From: Synechococcus sp. JA-2-3B'a(2-13)
GTDB taxonomy: Bacteria > Cyanobacteriota > Cyanobacteriia > Thermostichales > Thermostichaceae
Direction: 5' to 3'
Length of the DNA stretch: 64,000 nucleotides
NCBI RefSeq assembly: GCF_000013225.1
Contig: NC_007776.1
Coordinates: 577,277-641,276, forward strand
The notes beneath the pieces were generated by a model, which ran no database searches, was not told the origin of the DNA, and worked only from the letters and a program-made list of their open reading frames with translations. Positions 31,063-40,355 of this stretch are shown piece by piece; the first letter of the stretch is position 1, and each line of letters opens with the position of its first letter. A program made the position numbers and the translations under genes.

Positions 31063-32031
31063 ATGGCTGCTGTGGCACTGCATTTGCTTTCCGGCTGTCT
31101 GGCCGCTCGCGCCAGCGGGACGGAGTCCTTTCGCGCCAGCGGGACGGAGTCCTTGGACCCTCGAAGATCCCATTCTTCGGAACTGTCTTTTCAGGTCATC
31201 GAAATTGAGCTGACCCGACCGGATCGCCTGGTTTTTCCAGAGGATTTGGCTCAGCTTCAGCTGCCTGCCGGGATCAATGCCCAGCTGGGGGTGGTTCTGA
31301 CGGGGCGGGCCCCCATTTGGCTGTATGGCTGGCTGGTGCATGAGTGCCACTTCACCCGTTGGGTGGCCTGTTATGACCCACGCTTGGGCGCGGTGGTGGT
31401 CTCCAGCCATACCCCCGAAGTGCGGGTGGGCCAGGTCATCCCCTGGGTGCAGGGAAGGCCGGGCAAGGCCTACGGCCCGCTGACGCGAACAGAATTGGCA
31501 GCGGCGGTGATGGTGGTGGGCCCCCCCGACAGTGGCAAAAGCCGTCTTGCCCGCGCCCTCTTCGAAGCTCTGCTGCCGGAGCATCCCGATATTTATCTGC
31601 AACGGGCCCATTGGGATGGGGAAGGCAATTGGACTTTAGACTTGCCACCAGAAGAGGCGAAGATCCTCAAGCACCAGTACCGGGGCTCTTTTACCCCCGA
31701 ATTTTTCAGCTTCCATGCCCAGGCCATTCTGGCTTTGCGCCGGCAAAAGAGTTTGGTGATTGTGGATGTGGGCGGCAAGGTGGATCCGCAAAAGCAGCCG
31801 ATCCTGGAAGCCTGCTCCCACTACCTGGTGGTCAGCCGGGATCCCGAGGCTATCCCTCTCTGGCACGAGTTTTGTCGAGACCGGGGCAATTTGCGCTGTG
31901 TGGCCATCCTGCACACCTCGCCCGGCCCTCCTCAAGTGCTCAAAGACTCACCTGAGTTGGAAATTCGCTGGGATCCCAACTCTCCTCCCCCCGCGGAGCT
32001 GCTTCGGGCGGTGCGCCGCTTGATTGCCTAG
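31063..32031 (+). CDS. csx3: Csx3 fused to a P-loop ATPase domain
   Basis: A 322-residue protein. The Csx3 domain (residues about 42-135) shows GRAPIWLYGWLVHECHFTRW and VACYDPRLGAVVVSSHTPEV, matching the family of cyclic tetra-adenylate ring nucleases (Crn3). The second half has Walker A (GPPDSGKS, near residue 151), SLVIVDVGGKV as a Walker-B-like strand and HYLVVSRDPEAI. Such Csx3-ATPase fusions are known in cyanobacteria; the role of the ATPase is not settled. The N-terminal 40 residues are largely two 24-bp units (RASGTESFRASGTESL). The start is uncertain: ATG 31063 includes the units, a later TTG would exclude them. Confidence 0.88.
   Translation: MAAVALHLLSGCLAARASGTESFRASGTESLDPRRSHSSELSFQVIEIELTRPDRLVFPEDLAQLQLPAGINAQLGVVLTGRAPIWLYGWLVHECHFTRWVACYDPRLGAVVVSSHTPEVRVGQVIPWVQGRPGKAYGPLTRTELAAAVMVVGPPDSGKSRLARALFEALLPEHPDIYLQRAHWDGEGNWTLDLPPEEAKILKHQYRGSFTPEFFSFHAQAILALRRQKSLVIVDVGGKVDPQKQPILEACSHYLVVSRDPEAIPLWHEFCRDRGNLRCVAILHTSPGPPQVLKDSPELEIRWDPNSPPPAELLRAVRRLIA
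31107..31154 (+). repeat. Tandem 24-bp units at Csx3 N-terminus
   Basis: Units at 31107-31130 and 31131-31154 upstream of the recognisable Csx3 domain, in frame from ATG 31063. Confidence 0.95.
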
Positions 32032-32134
32032 GGGTGCGGATTCAGAATTGGATGGGCGGGCGAGCCTTTTCGGAAACGGCGAGATTGAGAACCGGGAGAT
32101 TGAGAACTGGGAAAAGAAAAAGGAGAGGGTACTG

Positions 32135-32926
32135 ATGCTGGGAGCCATTGCCGGGGATGTTATCGGCTCTGTCCATGAGCACTCGGGCACCAAAACGAAG
32201 AACTTTCCGCTGTTCGTCGAGGCCAGCCAATTTACCGATGACACGGTTCTGACGGTCGCTGTGGCCGAGCGGCTGCTGCGGGGCGGTAGCTACGTCGATT
32301 GGTACCATGAGTACTTCCACGCCTACCCAGAGGCTGGGTACGGGAGCAGCTTCATCCACTGGGCCGAGCATCGCTGCCGTGAGCCGTACTACAGTTGGGG
32401 CAACGGAGCCGCCATGCGGGTTAGCCCCATTGGCATCGCCTGCAACACGCTGGAAGAAGTGCTGGCCCAGGCGCGGGCCAGTGCCGAGGTAACCCACAAC
32501 CACCCGGAGGGCATCCGCGGCGCTCAGGCTACGGCAGCCGCCGTGTTTCTCGCCCGGTCAGGGTACACCAAGGCCGACATCAAGACGTACATCGAGCAAG
32601 AGTTCGGATACTGCCTATCCGAGCGGCTGGACGATATCCGGGAGCACTACTGCTTCGATGTCTCCTGTCAGGGCTCGGTGCCCCAGTCGATCATCGCGTT
32701 CCTAGAGGCAGACGGTTTTGAAGACGCGGTGCGCAACGCCATCTCCCTTGGTGGAGACGCAGACACCATGGCCTGCATTGCCGGGGGCATTGCGGAGGCG
32801 TTTTTCGGCGGCGTGCCGGACGAGATCGCATCCCGGACGCTGGCCGTTTTGGACGAGCGGTTGCACGGCGTTGTGTGCGAGTTCCAAGAGAGGTTTGCGG
32901 ATCGCCTGACCAGGGGCTGCACCTGA
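32135..32926 (+). CDS. ADP-ribosylglycohydrolase family protein
   Basis: A 263-residue protein starting at ATG 32135 after AAGGAGAG. It opens MLGAIAGDVIGSVHEH and has the metal-site motifs of the DraG/ARH fold: QFTDDTVLTVAVAERL and SLGGDADTMACIAGGIAEAF. These coordinate two magnesium ions and remove ADP-ribose from proteins or other targets. It is about 100 bases after the Csx3 gene on the same strand, so a defence-related role is possible, but the family is widespread and no partner ADP-ribosyltransferase is visible. Confidence 0.9.
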   Translation: MLGAIAGDVIGSVHEHSGTKTKNFPLFVEASQFTDDTVLTVAVAERLLRGGSYVDWYHEYFHAYPEAGYGSSFIHWAEHRCREPYYSWGNGAAMRVSPIGIACNTLEEVLAQARASAEVTHNHPEGIRGAQATAAAVFLARSGYTKADIKTYIEQEFGYCLSERLDDIREHYCFDVSCQGSVPQSIIAFLEADGFEDAVRNAISLGGDADTMACIAGGIAEAFFGGVPDEIASRTLAVLDERLHGVVCEFQERFADRLTRGCT

Positions 32927-33001
32927 TGGCCAAGGTGTGTGGTTTTTGGGTTTTGGGTTGCCTTGTCGCCCTCTCGCTCCGTCAACTGCTCCAGGTTGGA
33001 T

Positions 33002-33904
33002 TTACCGGTAAGCCGCCTCTGGGTTGGCTTCATGGCCGTAGAGATAGCTGAGAACCGAGTTGCGCAGGCGGTAGTACTGCGGATCTTCAAGAATCCGCTC
33101 GCGATCCCGAGGGCGCGGGAAGGGGATGGTCACGATCTGCCCGATGGTGGCTGCAGGGCCATTGGTCAAAGGACTCCGTCCCGCTGGCGCGAAAGGACTC
33201 CGTCCCGCTGGCGCGATCAGCACCAGGCGGTCGGCCAAAAACAGCGCCTCATCAATGTCGTGGGTAATCATCAAAACCGTGCAGCGATGTTCATCCCAAA
33301 TGCGCAACAGCTCCTCTTGCAGCTCCTCTTTGGTAATGGCATCCAAGGCCCCGAAGGGTTCATCCAAAATCAGCACTTCTGGACGGATGGCCAACGCACG
33401 AGCAATGGCTACCCGCTGTTTCATCCCTCCCGAAATTTGCGAGGGATATTTCTGAGCGGCTTCCCCCAGCCCCACCAAATCCAAATGTTCTTCCACAATT
33501 CGATGCTTTTCCGACTGGCTCTTTTGGGGAAATACCGACCGAACGGCCAAATAAACATTTTCATAAACCGTGAGCCAAGGCAACAGGGCATACCCTTGAA
33601 ACACTACCATGCGCTCCGGGCCAGGAGCTGTAATCGGCTGCCCTTTCAGCTTCACCGAGCCACTGGTGGGCTGGGCAAATCCGGAAACCATATTCAGCAG
33701 GGTGGTTTTGCCACAGCCGGAATGCCCAACCAAGCAGACAAACTCTCCCTCGTTCACACTGAGGTTGATATCTCGCAAGACGGGATAATCCCCCTTGGGA
33801 GTTGAGTAGGTCTTGCTGACATTCTCAAGGCTTAGGTAGGGTTCTGCGGCTACGTTCGCTGGGGTAGAGGTTGTCAAGAGGGCAGTCATCGTAGGGTGCT
33901 CCAA
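33002..33904 (-). CDS. cmpD: CmpD/NrtD-type ABC transporter ATP-binding protein
   Basis: A 300-residue ATPase: Walker A VGHSGCGKTTLLN, signature ISGGMKQRVAIARAL, Walker B VLILDEPFGALD, H-loop MITHDIDEAL. It is the last gene of a four-gene importer (37376, 36027, 33961, this one) of the bicarbonate/nitrate class. Two 24-bp units in tandem (33169-33216) are read as APAGRSPFAPAGRSP between DRLVLI and LTNGPAA, lengthening the segment after the H-loop by 16 residues. The cmp rather than nrt name rests on the binding protein (see that entry). Confidence 0.85.
   Translation of the reverse strand: MEHPTMTALLTTSTPANVAAEPYLSLENVSKTYSTPKGDYPVLRDINLSVNEGEFVCLVGHSGCGKTTLLNMVSGFAQPTSGSVKLKGQPITAPGPERMVVFQGYALLPWLTVYENVYLAVRSVFPQKSQSEKHRIVEEHLDLVGLGEAAQKYPSQISGGMKQRVAIARALAIRPEVLILDEPFGALDAITKEELQEELLRIWDEHRCTVLMITHDIDEALFLADRLVLIAPAGRSPFAPAGRSPLTNGPAATIGQIVTIPFPRPRDRERILEDPQYYRLRNSVLSYLYGHEANPEAAYR
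33169..33216 (-). repeat. Tandem 24-bp units inside ATPase gene
   Basis: Units at 33169-33192 and 33193-33216, here read in the third frame of the unit (APAGRSP), so insertion frame is not fixed. Confidence 0.95.
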
Positions 33905-33960
33905 CTCATGATTTTCTCACAACGGGGAATGTGCTTTTGCAAGGGCGCCCAAGTGGGTAT

Positions 33961-35958
33961 CTAGAGCAACACAGGACGACGATCTAAGGCAACCTCGGCT
34001 ACATAAATATCGTGCTTAATCGCCAAACTGTTGAGGTAGGCCAGGGGATCCTCACCATTAAAGGGGATCCCGTCGAACAACTGAATGGGCTGCCGCTGGT
34101 AAGACACATCCAGCCCCAGCTCGCGGGCTGCCGTACTGAATACCCCCACCTGACATACCCGCTCCACGATCTCCACCCAGTTGCGAGGGAAGGGCAGATC
34201 CCCCCAGCGGGCCATTTGGGTCATCATCCACAGATGCTCGGTGCGGCTGGGACGGTTGCCGGCTCCCAGAAAGAAGCGGTGGTGGGCATATTCCCGCATC
34301 GGCCTGTCCAAGTCACAGATCAGACGCTGGGGATCCCCCAGATGAATGTAGGATGGGTCGGTGCTCAGGTAGGCGCGGCGGCTGAGCAGCTCGCGAATCT
34401 CGTCGTGATGGGCCGGGTCTTCACAGTAGCGGCAGGCTTCCAACAGCGCTTTGACCAAGGCAATGTGGGTGTTGGGGTAGGCTCTGGCCCAATCTTCTCG
34501 CACCCCCAACACTTTGCCGGGATGGCCCAGCCAAATCTCCAGATCTGTAGCCACCGTAAAGCCACTGCCCTCTAAGGCTGCCCGCAAATTCCAGGGCTCT
34601 CCCACACAGTACCCATCGATGTTGCCGGCTGTCAGGTTGGCCACCATCTGGGCCGGAGGCAGCGTTTTCAGTACCACATCGTGATCCGGGTGGATCCCGC
34701 CGGCTGCCAGCCAATAGCGCAACAGCAAATTGTGCATAGAGCTGGGATGCACCACCCCAAAGGTAAGCCGACGGCTGGGACTATCCAGAATGTAAGCCTT
34801 CAACTGGCTGAGGGTGTGGATCCCTTGCTCATAGAACCGCTTGTGCAAGGTGATAGCATTGCCGTTGCGGGTCAAGGTGAGGGCCGTAACCACCGGCTGA
34901 GGCGGGTTATCCCCTCCGCCCAAAGACATCCACACCGGCATACCGGCGGGCATTTGGGCCGCATCCAGATAACCTCCCTGAATGTCGTCTTGGATCCCTC
35001 GCCAACTGGTTTCCCGCACCAAATTCACTTCTTCCAAGCCGTGTTTGGCAAAAAACCCTTTTTCTTTAGCTACAGCCAAGGGAGCACAGGCAGTGAGGGG
35101 CACAAAGCCAATCTCCAGGTTGATCTTTTCCAAGCCATGCTTGGCCACCACAGTGCTGCGGCGAGCACGCCATTGCTTGATGCGTTTTTGTTGGTTCAAA
35201 AAGTAGATGATCTCGCTGCGGTAGCTGTAGTAGCTGGGATGGTTGACCACCTCCAGCCGACGGCGGGGCCGAGGAATGTCAATGGTCAAAATGTTCCCAA
35301 TTCGGGATCCCGGCCCGTTGGTGAGCATGACCACACGATCTGACAGAAGAACCGCTTCGTCCACATCGTGGGTGACCATGAGGGTGGTCATCTGATGTTC
35401 TTCACAGATGCGAATTAACTGCTCTTGCAAGTTCCCGCGCGTGAGCGCATCCAAAGCGCCAAATGGCTCATCCAACAACAACACTTTGGGCCGCAAAGCC
35501 AGGGCACGGGCAATGGCCACCCGCTGCTTCATACCCCCGGACAATTGGGCTGGGAGCTTATCTGCTGCGTGGCGCAAGCCCACCAGATCAATGTGCTCTT
35601 CCACGATCTGCTGACGCTCGGCTGGAGAATGGTTTTTAAGAACGGCATTCACCGCTAGCGCAATGTTTTGCCGAACCGTTAGCCAAGGCAAAAGCGAGTA
35701 ATGCTGAAACACCACCATGCGATCGGGGCCGGGAGCGGTGATGGTATGCCCATCCAAAGCCACGATCCCCCCCGTAGGCAAAGACAGCCCCGCCACCATG
35801 TTCAATAGGGTGGATTTGCCACAGCCGGAGTGGCCGATTAAGGAGACAAACTCCCCTCGATGGATTTGCAGATCGATCCCTTTCAGAGCAAGGTATTCCT
35901 GCCCTCCGGACAGAGGAAAAGATTTTTCCACCTGCTCCACACTGACCAATACAGACAC
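33961..35958 (-). CDS. cmpC: CmpC/NrtC-type ATPase fused to a substrate-binding-like domain
   Basis: A 665-residue two-domain protein. Residues about 1-260 are an ABC ATPase (IGHSGCGKSTLLN, LSGGMKQRVAIARALAL, VLLLDEPFGALD). From about residue 280 a binding-protein-like domain follows (LEIGFVPLTACAPLAVAKEK, GYLDAAQMPAGMPVW, GNIDGYCVGEPWNLRAAL). In NrtC and CmpC this second domain senses intracellular ligand and regulates transport. It sits between the permease and the second ATPase gene. Length is as expected for the family. Confidence 0.9.
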   Translation of the reverse strand: MSVLVSVEQVEKSFPLSGGQEYLALKGIDLQIHRGEFVSLIGHSGCGKSTLLNMVAGLSLPTGGIVALDGHTITAPGPDRMVVFQHYSLLPWLTVRQNIALAVNAVLKNHSPAERQQIVEEHIDLVGLRHAADKLPAQLSGGMKQRVAIARALALRPKVLLLDEPFGALDALTRGNLQEQLIRICEEHQMTTLMVTHDVDEAVLLSDRVVMLTNGPGSRIGNILTIDIPRPRRRLEVVNHPSYYSYRSEIIYFLNQQKRIKQWRARRSTVVAKHGLEKINLEIGFVPLTACAPLAVAKEKGFFAKHGLEEVNLVRETSWRGIQDDIQGGYLDAAQMPAGMPVWMSLGGGDNPPQPVVTALTLTRNGNAITLHKRFYEQGIHTLSQLKAYILDSPSRRLTFGVVHPSSMHNLLLRYWLAAGGIHPDHDVVLKTLPPAQMVANLTAGNIDGYCVGEPWNLRAALEGSGFTVATDLEIWLGHPGKVLGVREDWARAYPNTHIALVKALLEACRYCEDPAHHDEIRELLSRRAYLSTDPSYIHLGDPQRLICDLDRPMREYAHHRFFLGAGNRPSRTEHLWMMTQMARWGDLPFPRNWVEIVERVCQVGVFSTAARELGLDVSYQRQPIQLFDGIPFNGEDPLAYLNSLAIKHDIYVAEVALDRRPVLL

Positions 35959-36026
35959 AGAAAACCTCCCAACCTATCACCCGTCTAGCCTCAAACCAAC
36001 CACATACTGACAACACATCCAACACA

Positions 36027-36854
36027 TCATTGATTGGCTATCTTGTTTTGCAAAACAGACATCAGGCGATCCAAAAGCAATCCCACCGCTCCAATGTAGA
36101 TGACGGCAACGATGATTTCCGTAACGTAGTTCTGCTGGTAGGCATCCCAGATGAAAAAGCCGATCCCCGGCACACCCGACATCACAATCTCTGCGGCAAT
36201 AATGGCCAGCCAAGACAGGCCAATACCAATGCGCAGACCTGTGAACATGTAGGGCAGGGCTGAGGGCAGCAACACCTTAAAAAAGAAGTCCACTTTGGAG
36301 AGCTTGAGCACTTTGGAGACGTTGATGTAGTCTTCCGGGATCTGTCTCACCCCCACAGCCGTGTTGATGAGAATGGGCCAAATTGAGGTAATAAAAATAA
36401 CGAACAGGGCAGCCGGCTCATTGCGTTGCAAAGCAGCCAAGGAAATGGGCACCCAAGCCAAGGGAGCTACCATGCGCAAAAATTGGAAAATGGGATCCAA
36501 AGCTCGGTTGATCCACACACTGCTTCCCACCAAAATGCCCAACGTGATGCCCACCAAAGCGGCACTGCAATAGCCGATGGCCACCCTTTGTAAGCTGGCC
36601 AAGGTTTGGCGCAGCAGCCCTTGGTCGAGGTCGCTGTTGCGATACAAAGGATGCAGGATCAGGTACCGGCTGCGCTCATCCATCCACACATCCCAGGGCC
36701 CCGGCAGCCGAATTAGGTTGGCACTGGCCAAGATCTGCCAGATGAGCAGAAATCCAACAATACCCACCACAGGGGGGAGAATCTGATCTCGGTACTTCGC
36801 CAAATCGAACTTCGCCGTTGCAGATTTTGCCGGAGAAGAAAGTGTTGTCGTCAT
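36027..36854 (-). CDS. cmpB: CmpB/NrtB-type ABC transporter permease
   Basis: A 275-residue inner-membrane permease with about six hydrophobic helices and the conserved loop DYINVSKVLKLSKVDFFFKV that contacts the ATPases. GIGLSWLAIIAAEIVMSGVP is the typical family segment. It lies 68 bases before cmpC. Substrate specificity is set by the binding protein, so bicarbonate versus nitrate cannot be decided from this gene. Confidence 0.9.
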   Translation of the reverse strand: MTTTLSSPAKSATAKFDLAKYRDQILPPVVGIVGFLLIWQILASANLIRLPGPWDVWMDERSRYLILHPLYRNSDLDQGLLRQTLASLQRVAIGYCSAALVGITLGILVGSSVWINRALDPIFQFLRMVAPLAWVPISLAALQRNEPAALFVIFITSIWPILINTAVGVRQIPEDYINVSKVLKLSKVDFFFKVLLPSALPYMFTGLRIGIGLSWLAIIAAEIVMSGVPGIGFFIWDAYQQNYVTEIIVAVIYIGAVGLLLDRLMSVLQNKIANQ

Positions 36855-37375
36855 AGCTCCTGGAGAGGATAGGGTTTTACAAGGTTCTCTGTTGTCGCGC
36901 TCTCAGAACATTCCAGCCGCAGGGTTCTACAACGTGTTGGAAACAGAGCATGAACTGGGATTGGCCTTGCCTTTTCGTTGGATGGGCAAACACAGGGATT
37001 GCAAACTCAACAAAACTCTCACGACAATCAGAAAACTCAGGATTCCTACGGCTATTGAAAGGATGAGCTTGTCCCAGCGAGGCTGGGCCGGCCTCTCAAA
37101 AGGAGGATCCCTGAAGAGTTCGCGCGGAACGTGAAGTAGAGCCAACATAGCCGATCCTCAACATAGCATTCAAAGTTATTCAAAAAGTGCGAGGCTCATA
37201 GCATCCATCAACTTTCCATCGTTTGGGCAGAAAGCTCGGCACAGCTTTTTTCGACCTCGTGGGATCCCGCAGGTAGGCAGGATCCCTGTCGCGCGAGAGA
37301 TTCGAACAAGGAAACGGTAAGCCATGGACTTCCTGCGAAAGAAGGTGAGGAACTTGGCCCAATCAAGCTATTCAG
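36855..37375. other. Gap in transporter operon with a doubtful small ORF
   Basis: About 520 bases between the binding-protein and permease genes. A minus-strand frame at 36927-37148 encodes 73 residues with one strong hydrophobic helix (LILSIAVGILSFLIVVRVLL). I do not recognise it; it might be a single-span peptide or chance. A GGATCC-rich stretch occurs near 37260-37280. Confidence 0.35.
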
Positions 37376-38680
37376 CTAGACCCTTTTGATTTTCAGGCTG
37401 TTCAGGTAAGCCTGCGGATCCTGTGGGTCAAACACCACACCGTCAAAGAAACGCTCTGTTCCCCGCGAGGTGTTGTTGGGGATGTTCTTCACCCCCAGTG
37501 CCTGGGCGGCCTCACGCCAGAGATCTTCACGGTTCACTTCATCCACCAGACGACGGGCAGTATCCAGATCGGGAAGGAAGCGAGCGTGGAAGCCCCAACG
37601 CAAGGATTCCGTCAGGAACCAAAGGTCATGGCTCTTATAGGGGTAAGAGACGCTGCCTCGGCCATCTTCCCAGTACAAGGGCCCGGCATTGAAATCTTGA
37701 ACAGCTGGCTTGCCGTCTCCCAATTCGTAGTTGCCTTGAAAGGGAGGGGTGAGAACTTCAACCGGCACATTCAGGTAGGCACGCCCTGAGAGAATGCGTG
37801 TCAGTTCTTCTCGGTTGGCCGGATCATCACACCATTGCTGCGCTTCCATCACCGCCATCAAAACCGCTTGCGTGGCTCTGGGGTTTTGCTCCACCCAGTC
37901 GGCGCGAATGGCCAAGTATTCTTCGGGGTGAAAGGGCCAAATCTGTTGAGTAAGAGCCGCCATAAACCCGATCCCATCGGCCACAATCCGGTAGGGCCAG
38001 GGATCCCCCGTGCTAAAAGCATCCATGGTGCCATTGCGCATTCCCTGCACCGTTTCGGCAGAGGGAACCGCCAACAGGTCAATGTCTTGATCCGGATCCA
38101 CCCCCCCGGCGGCAAGCCAGTAGCGGATCCAAAAATCTTGATTGGCGTTGGGGAAGGTATAGGCAGCTTTGAACTTGCGCCCGTTGCTGGCGCTGAAATT
38201 TTTGATGTAATCCGCGGCTCCCGAGATATCCAGCCCCAAACCCTTGCCAGCATGCATTCCGGCAATGGCAATCCCGTTGCCTTGGGTGATCAGCTGACAC
38301 AGAACTGCCATGCGCACCGGCTGATTGTTGGTGATGGCGCCAATGTGGATCATGTGAGGCATCGGCATCTGCCACTGGCCACCGTCGATTCCCCCACCCG
38401 CTGAGCCGATGACCACGTTGTCACGGGCTGCCGGCCAACTGGCCTGCTTCAACACCTCTACACCGGTCATGCCGTGCTTGTCGAAAAAGCCCTTCTCCTT
38501 GGCGATGATCAGGGGGGCAGACTCCACAATCGGTATAAAGCCTAACCTGAGATTGGGGGTTTCTGGGCCGCTGGCCTGGGCAACCCAGTAGCCTGTGCTG
38601 GCCCGTGCTAAGCTGCCACTCACGAGTCCACCCACGGTGGCCGCACCCGCAGACAGCAAAAAGTTACGACGTGACGTCAT
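37376..38680 (-). CDS. cmpA: CmpA/NrtA-family substrate-binding lipoprotein or Tat-exported protein, bicarbonate type favoured
   Basis: A 434-residue binding protein from ATG 38680. The leader [18 protein letters not shown] has twin arginines. Mature-domain motifs are [54 protein letters not shown] and [19 protein letters not shown]. From memory, CmpA proteins have Glu where NrtA has the nitrate-binding Lys, and here [12 protein letters not shown] has Glu at that place. No nitrite or nitrate reductase gene is adjacent, which also favours bicarbonate. Both points are recall and context, not proof. The frame extends upstream to 38851 but the Tat leader fixes the start. Confidence 0.85.
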   Translation of the reverse strand: MTSRRNFLLSAGAATVGGLVSGSLARASTGYWVAQASGPETPNLRLGFIPIVESAPLIIAKEKGFFDKHGMTGVEVLKQASWPAARDNVVIGSAGGGIDGGQWQMPMPHMIHIGAITNNQPVRMAVLCQLITQGNGIAIAGMHAGKGLGLDISGAADYIKNFSASNGRKFKAAYTFPNANQDFWIRYWLAAGGVDPDQDIDLLAVPSAETVQGMRNGTMDAFSTGDPWPYRIVADGIGFMAALTQQIWPFHPEEYLAIRADWVEQNPRATQAVLMAVMEAQQWCDDPANREELTRILSGRAYLNVPVEVLTPPFQGNYELGDGKPAVQDFNAGPLYWEDGRGSVSYPYKSHDLWFLTESLRWGFHARFLPDLDTARRLVDEVNREDLWREAAQALGVKNIPNNTSRGTERFFDGVVFDPQDPQAYLNSLKIKRV

Positions 38681-38890
38681 GCTCACCTCATCGAAAGGAT
38701 ATGTGAAGGCAAGATGGAAGCTTTCCGGTTCAAGTTGCCTGACCCACGGATTTCCTTCGTGAAATCTCAAGAAATCCTTAAATCTCAGCTTGGTTGATAT
38801 CCTAAGGGCAAATAAATATAGAAACAATACAATTATTATTTTGGTAAGCATAGACTTTCGTTTATCATTGTTGCGATGGCTTAGGTCTCA

Positions 38891-39988
38891 ATGGCGTTTC
38901 CTCCAACGGCGGCTTGCTCTGGGCAAAACAACTCAACAGATTGGGGATCCCTGCCCCATGCCGGCTATCACTGGGATGGCTGCACAGAGCGGTTTTTTGA
39001 GGGTTGGTATAGCCGCGTCACCTTGCCCGGGGATCCGCCCATTAGCTTTGCCTTCATGTACGCCATCGATCCCAAGCGCGGGGGCATGGCTCAGGTGTTG
39101 GGGCCAGAGGAGGAGCTGCATTGGCGCACCTTCCCCAATCCCCGCCGCTTTTGGGCCAGCTCAACCCATCTGGCCTTGGGGCACTCAGGGATCCCAGGCC
39201 CCGGCTGTCGCGGCCTTCAGGATCCCTTCACCTTCTTCCAGCGCACCGCCAGTGGCTACCAATACACCGCCCACCTCAATCAGGGGATTTTGCCGGATCC
39301 CTTGGGCTCTGAGCCCATTCGCTGGCTTTACCGCATTCAGCCTCGTTTTGCCTATGGGATCCCACCCCGAGCCACCATGGGAGCCTGGTCTTATCTGCCC
39401 ATCTTTGAGCCGGGCTGGCAGATCCTCATGAGCCATGGCTTGGCCACCGGCTGGGTGGAGTGGAGAGGCAGGCGCTATGCATTTCAGCAGGCTCCCGCCT
39501 ACGCCGAAAAAAATTGGGGCCAAAGCTTTCCTCGCCGCTGGTTTTGGATCCAGTGCAACGCCTTTCCCCAACATCCCGGCCTTAGCCTCACCTGTGCCGG
39601 AGCTGAGCGGCAGGTGCTCACCCGCCCCGAAGAAGTGGCCCTGATCAGCCTGCATGGATGGGGATCCCAGCCCTTTTTGGAATGGCGACCCGGATCCGCT
39701 CGGCTGACCTGGCAAGTGGATCCCTGGGGATCTTGGCGAATCCGGGGAGAGAGCGCCCTCTGGTGTATTCAGCTAGAAGGGCACACGCGGCGGCCTGGCC
39801 AAACTGTATTCGCCCCTGGCCCAGAAGGGATGCAGCGCAACTGTCGGGATACCCTGGCAGGACATCTGCACCTGCAGCTTTGGCAGCGCAACGGCCAAGT
39901 CTGGACGCCGGTGATCAAGGCCACCAGCCCCCAAGCCGGCCTGGAAGTGGGGGGAGAAGTCCGGCAACCTTGGCAAGGGCAATGTTAA
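38891..39988 (+). CDS. Tocopherol cyclase (VTE1/Slr1737 family)
   Basis: A 365-residue protein beginning with a G-x-H-W-D-G motif (HAGYHWDGCTERFFEGWYSR) typical of tocopherol cyclases, then ISFAFMYAIDPKRGG and RYAFQQAPAYAEKNWGQSFP, and WFWIQCNAF. It closes the chromanol ring of methyl-phytyl-benzoquinol in vitamin E synthesis at the thylakoid or envelope membrane. Length agrees with Slr1737. It is divergent from the cmp operon and not linked to other tocopherol genes here. Confidence 0.9.
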   Translation: MAFPPTAACSGQNNSTDWGSLPHAGYHWDGCTERFFEGWYSRVTLPGDPPISFAFMYAIDPKRGGMAQVLGPEEELHWRTFPNPRRFWASSTHLALGHSGIPGPGCRGLQDPFTFFQRTASGYQYTAHLNQGILPDPLGSEPIRWLYRIQPRFAYGIPPRATMGAWSYLPIFEPGWQILMSHGLATGWVEWRGRRYAFQQAPAYAEKNWGQSFPRRWFWIQCNAFPQHPGLSLTCAGAERQVLTRPEEVALISLHGWGSQPFLEWRPGSARLTWQVDPWGSWRIRGESALWCIQLEGHTRRPGQTVFAPGPEGMQRNCRDTLAGHLHLQLWQRNGQVWTPVIKATSPQAGLEVGGEVRQPWQGQC

Positions 39989-40040
39989 CGCTGGCGGATA
40001 TCTACACCCCCGTTGGACTTTCCAAAAAACGCTCTTGTGC

Positions 40041-40046
40041 TAGAAT
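40041..40046 (+). promoter_or_regulatory. Candidate extended -10 upstream of tRNA-Arg
   Basis: TGCTAGAAT matches an extended -10 (TG-N-TAGAAT) and shares CTTGTGCTAG with the clpC promoter candidate. It lies about 120 bases before the tRNA, with imperfect repeats of GGATAGTA and TATGGACAGA between them. Confidence 0.4.
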
Positions 40047-40163
40047 GCCTAAGCCACATTGATAGATGTCCATCTCTATCTCTGGATAGTACTGGATAGT
40101 ATCTGAGTAACTATGGACAGATAGTATGGACAGACAGTCAACCGTGGTTGGCCCGCCCCTTTT

Positions 40164-40237
40164 GCGCCTGTAGCTCAGTGGACTAGAGCACGTGGCTACG
40201 GACCACGGTGTCGGGAGTTCAAATCTCTCCAGGCGCG
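40164..40237 (+). tRNA. tRNA-Arg (anticodon ACG)
   Basis: Cloverleaf visible: acceptor GCGCCTG/CAGGCGC, D-stem GCTC/GAGC, anticodon stem CGTGG/CCACG with loop CTACGGA (anticodon ACG), T-stem GGGAG/CTCTC with loop TTCAAAT, discriminator G. The 3' CCA is not encoded. Confidence 0.95.
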
Positions 40238-40243
40238 TTTTGG

Positions 40244-40266
40244 CCCCAGACAGCTTCCGTCTGGGG
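40244..40266 (+). terminator. Hairpin after tRNA-Arg
   Basis: CCCCAGAC and GTCTGGGG form a perfect 8-bp stem with a 7-base loop, starting six bases after the tRNA. The T-run after it is weak, so it may be a terminator or processing signal. Confidence 0.6.
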
Positions 40267-40279
40267 TATTTACCGTCCC

Positions 40280-40307
40280 TTGGTTTCGCCAGAACTTGTG
40301 CTAGGAT
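40280..40307 (+). promoter_or_regulatory. Candidate clpC promoter
   Basis: TTGGTT at 40280 and TAGGAT at 40302 with a 16-base spacer, and a TG before the -10. It lies about 50 bases before the clpC start. Confidence 0.45.
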
Positions 40308-40355
40308 TACCCCTATCAAGTCCGCCTTGATGCAGGCGTAGGGAGCCCGAGGATC

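Noticed and set aside
36927-37148. 73-codon single-helix ORF in the transporter operon as a new subunit
   Set aside because: One hydrophobic helix is not enough; I find no conserved motif, so it is only mentioned in the gap entry.
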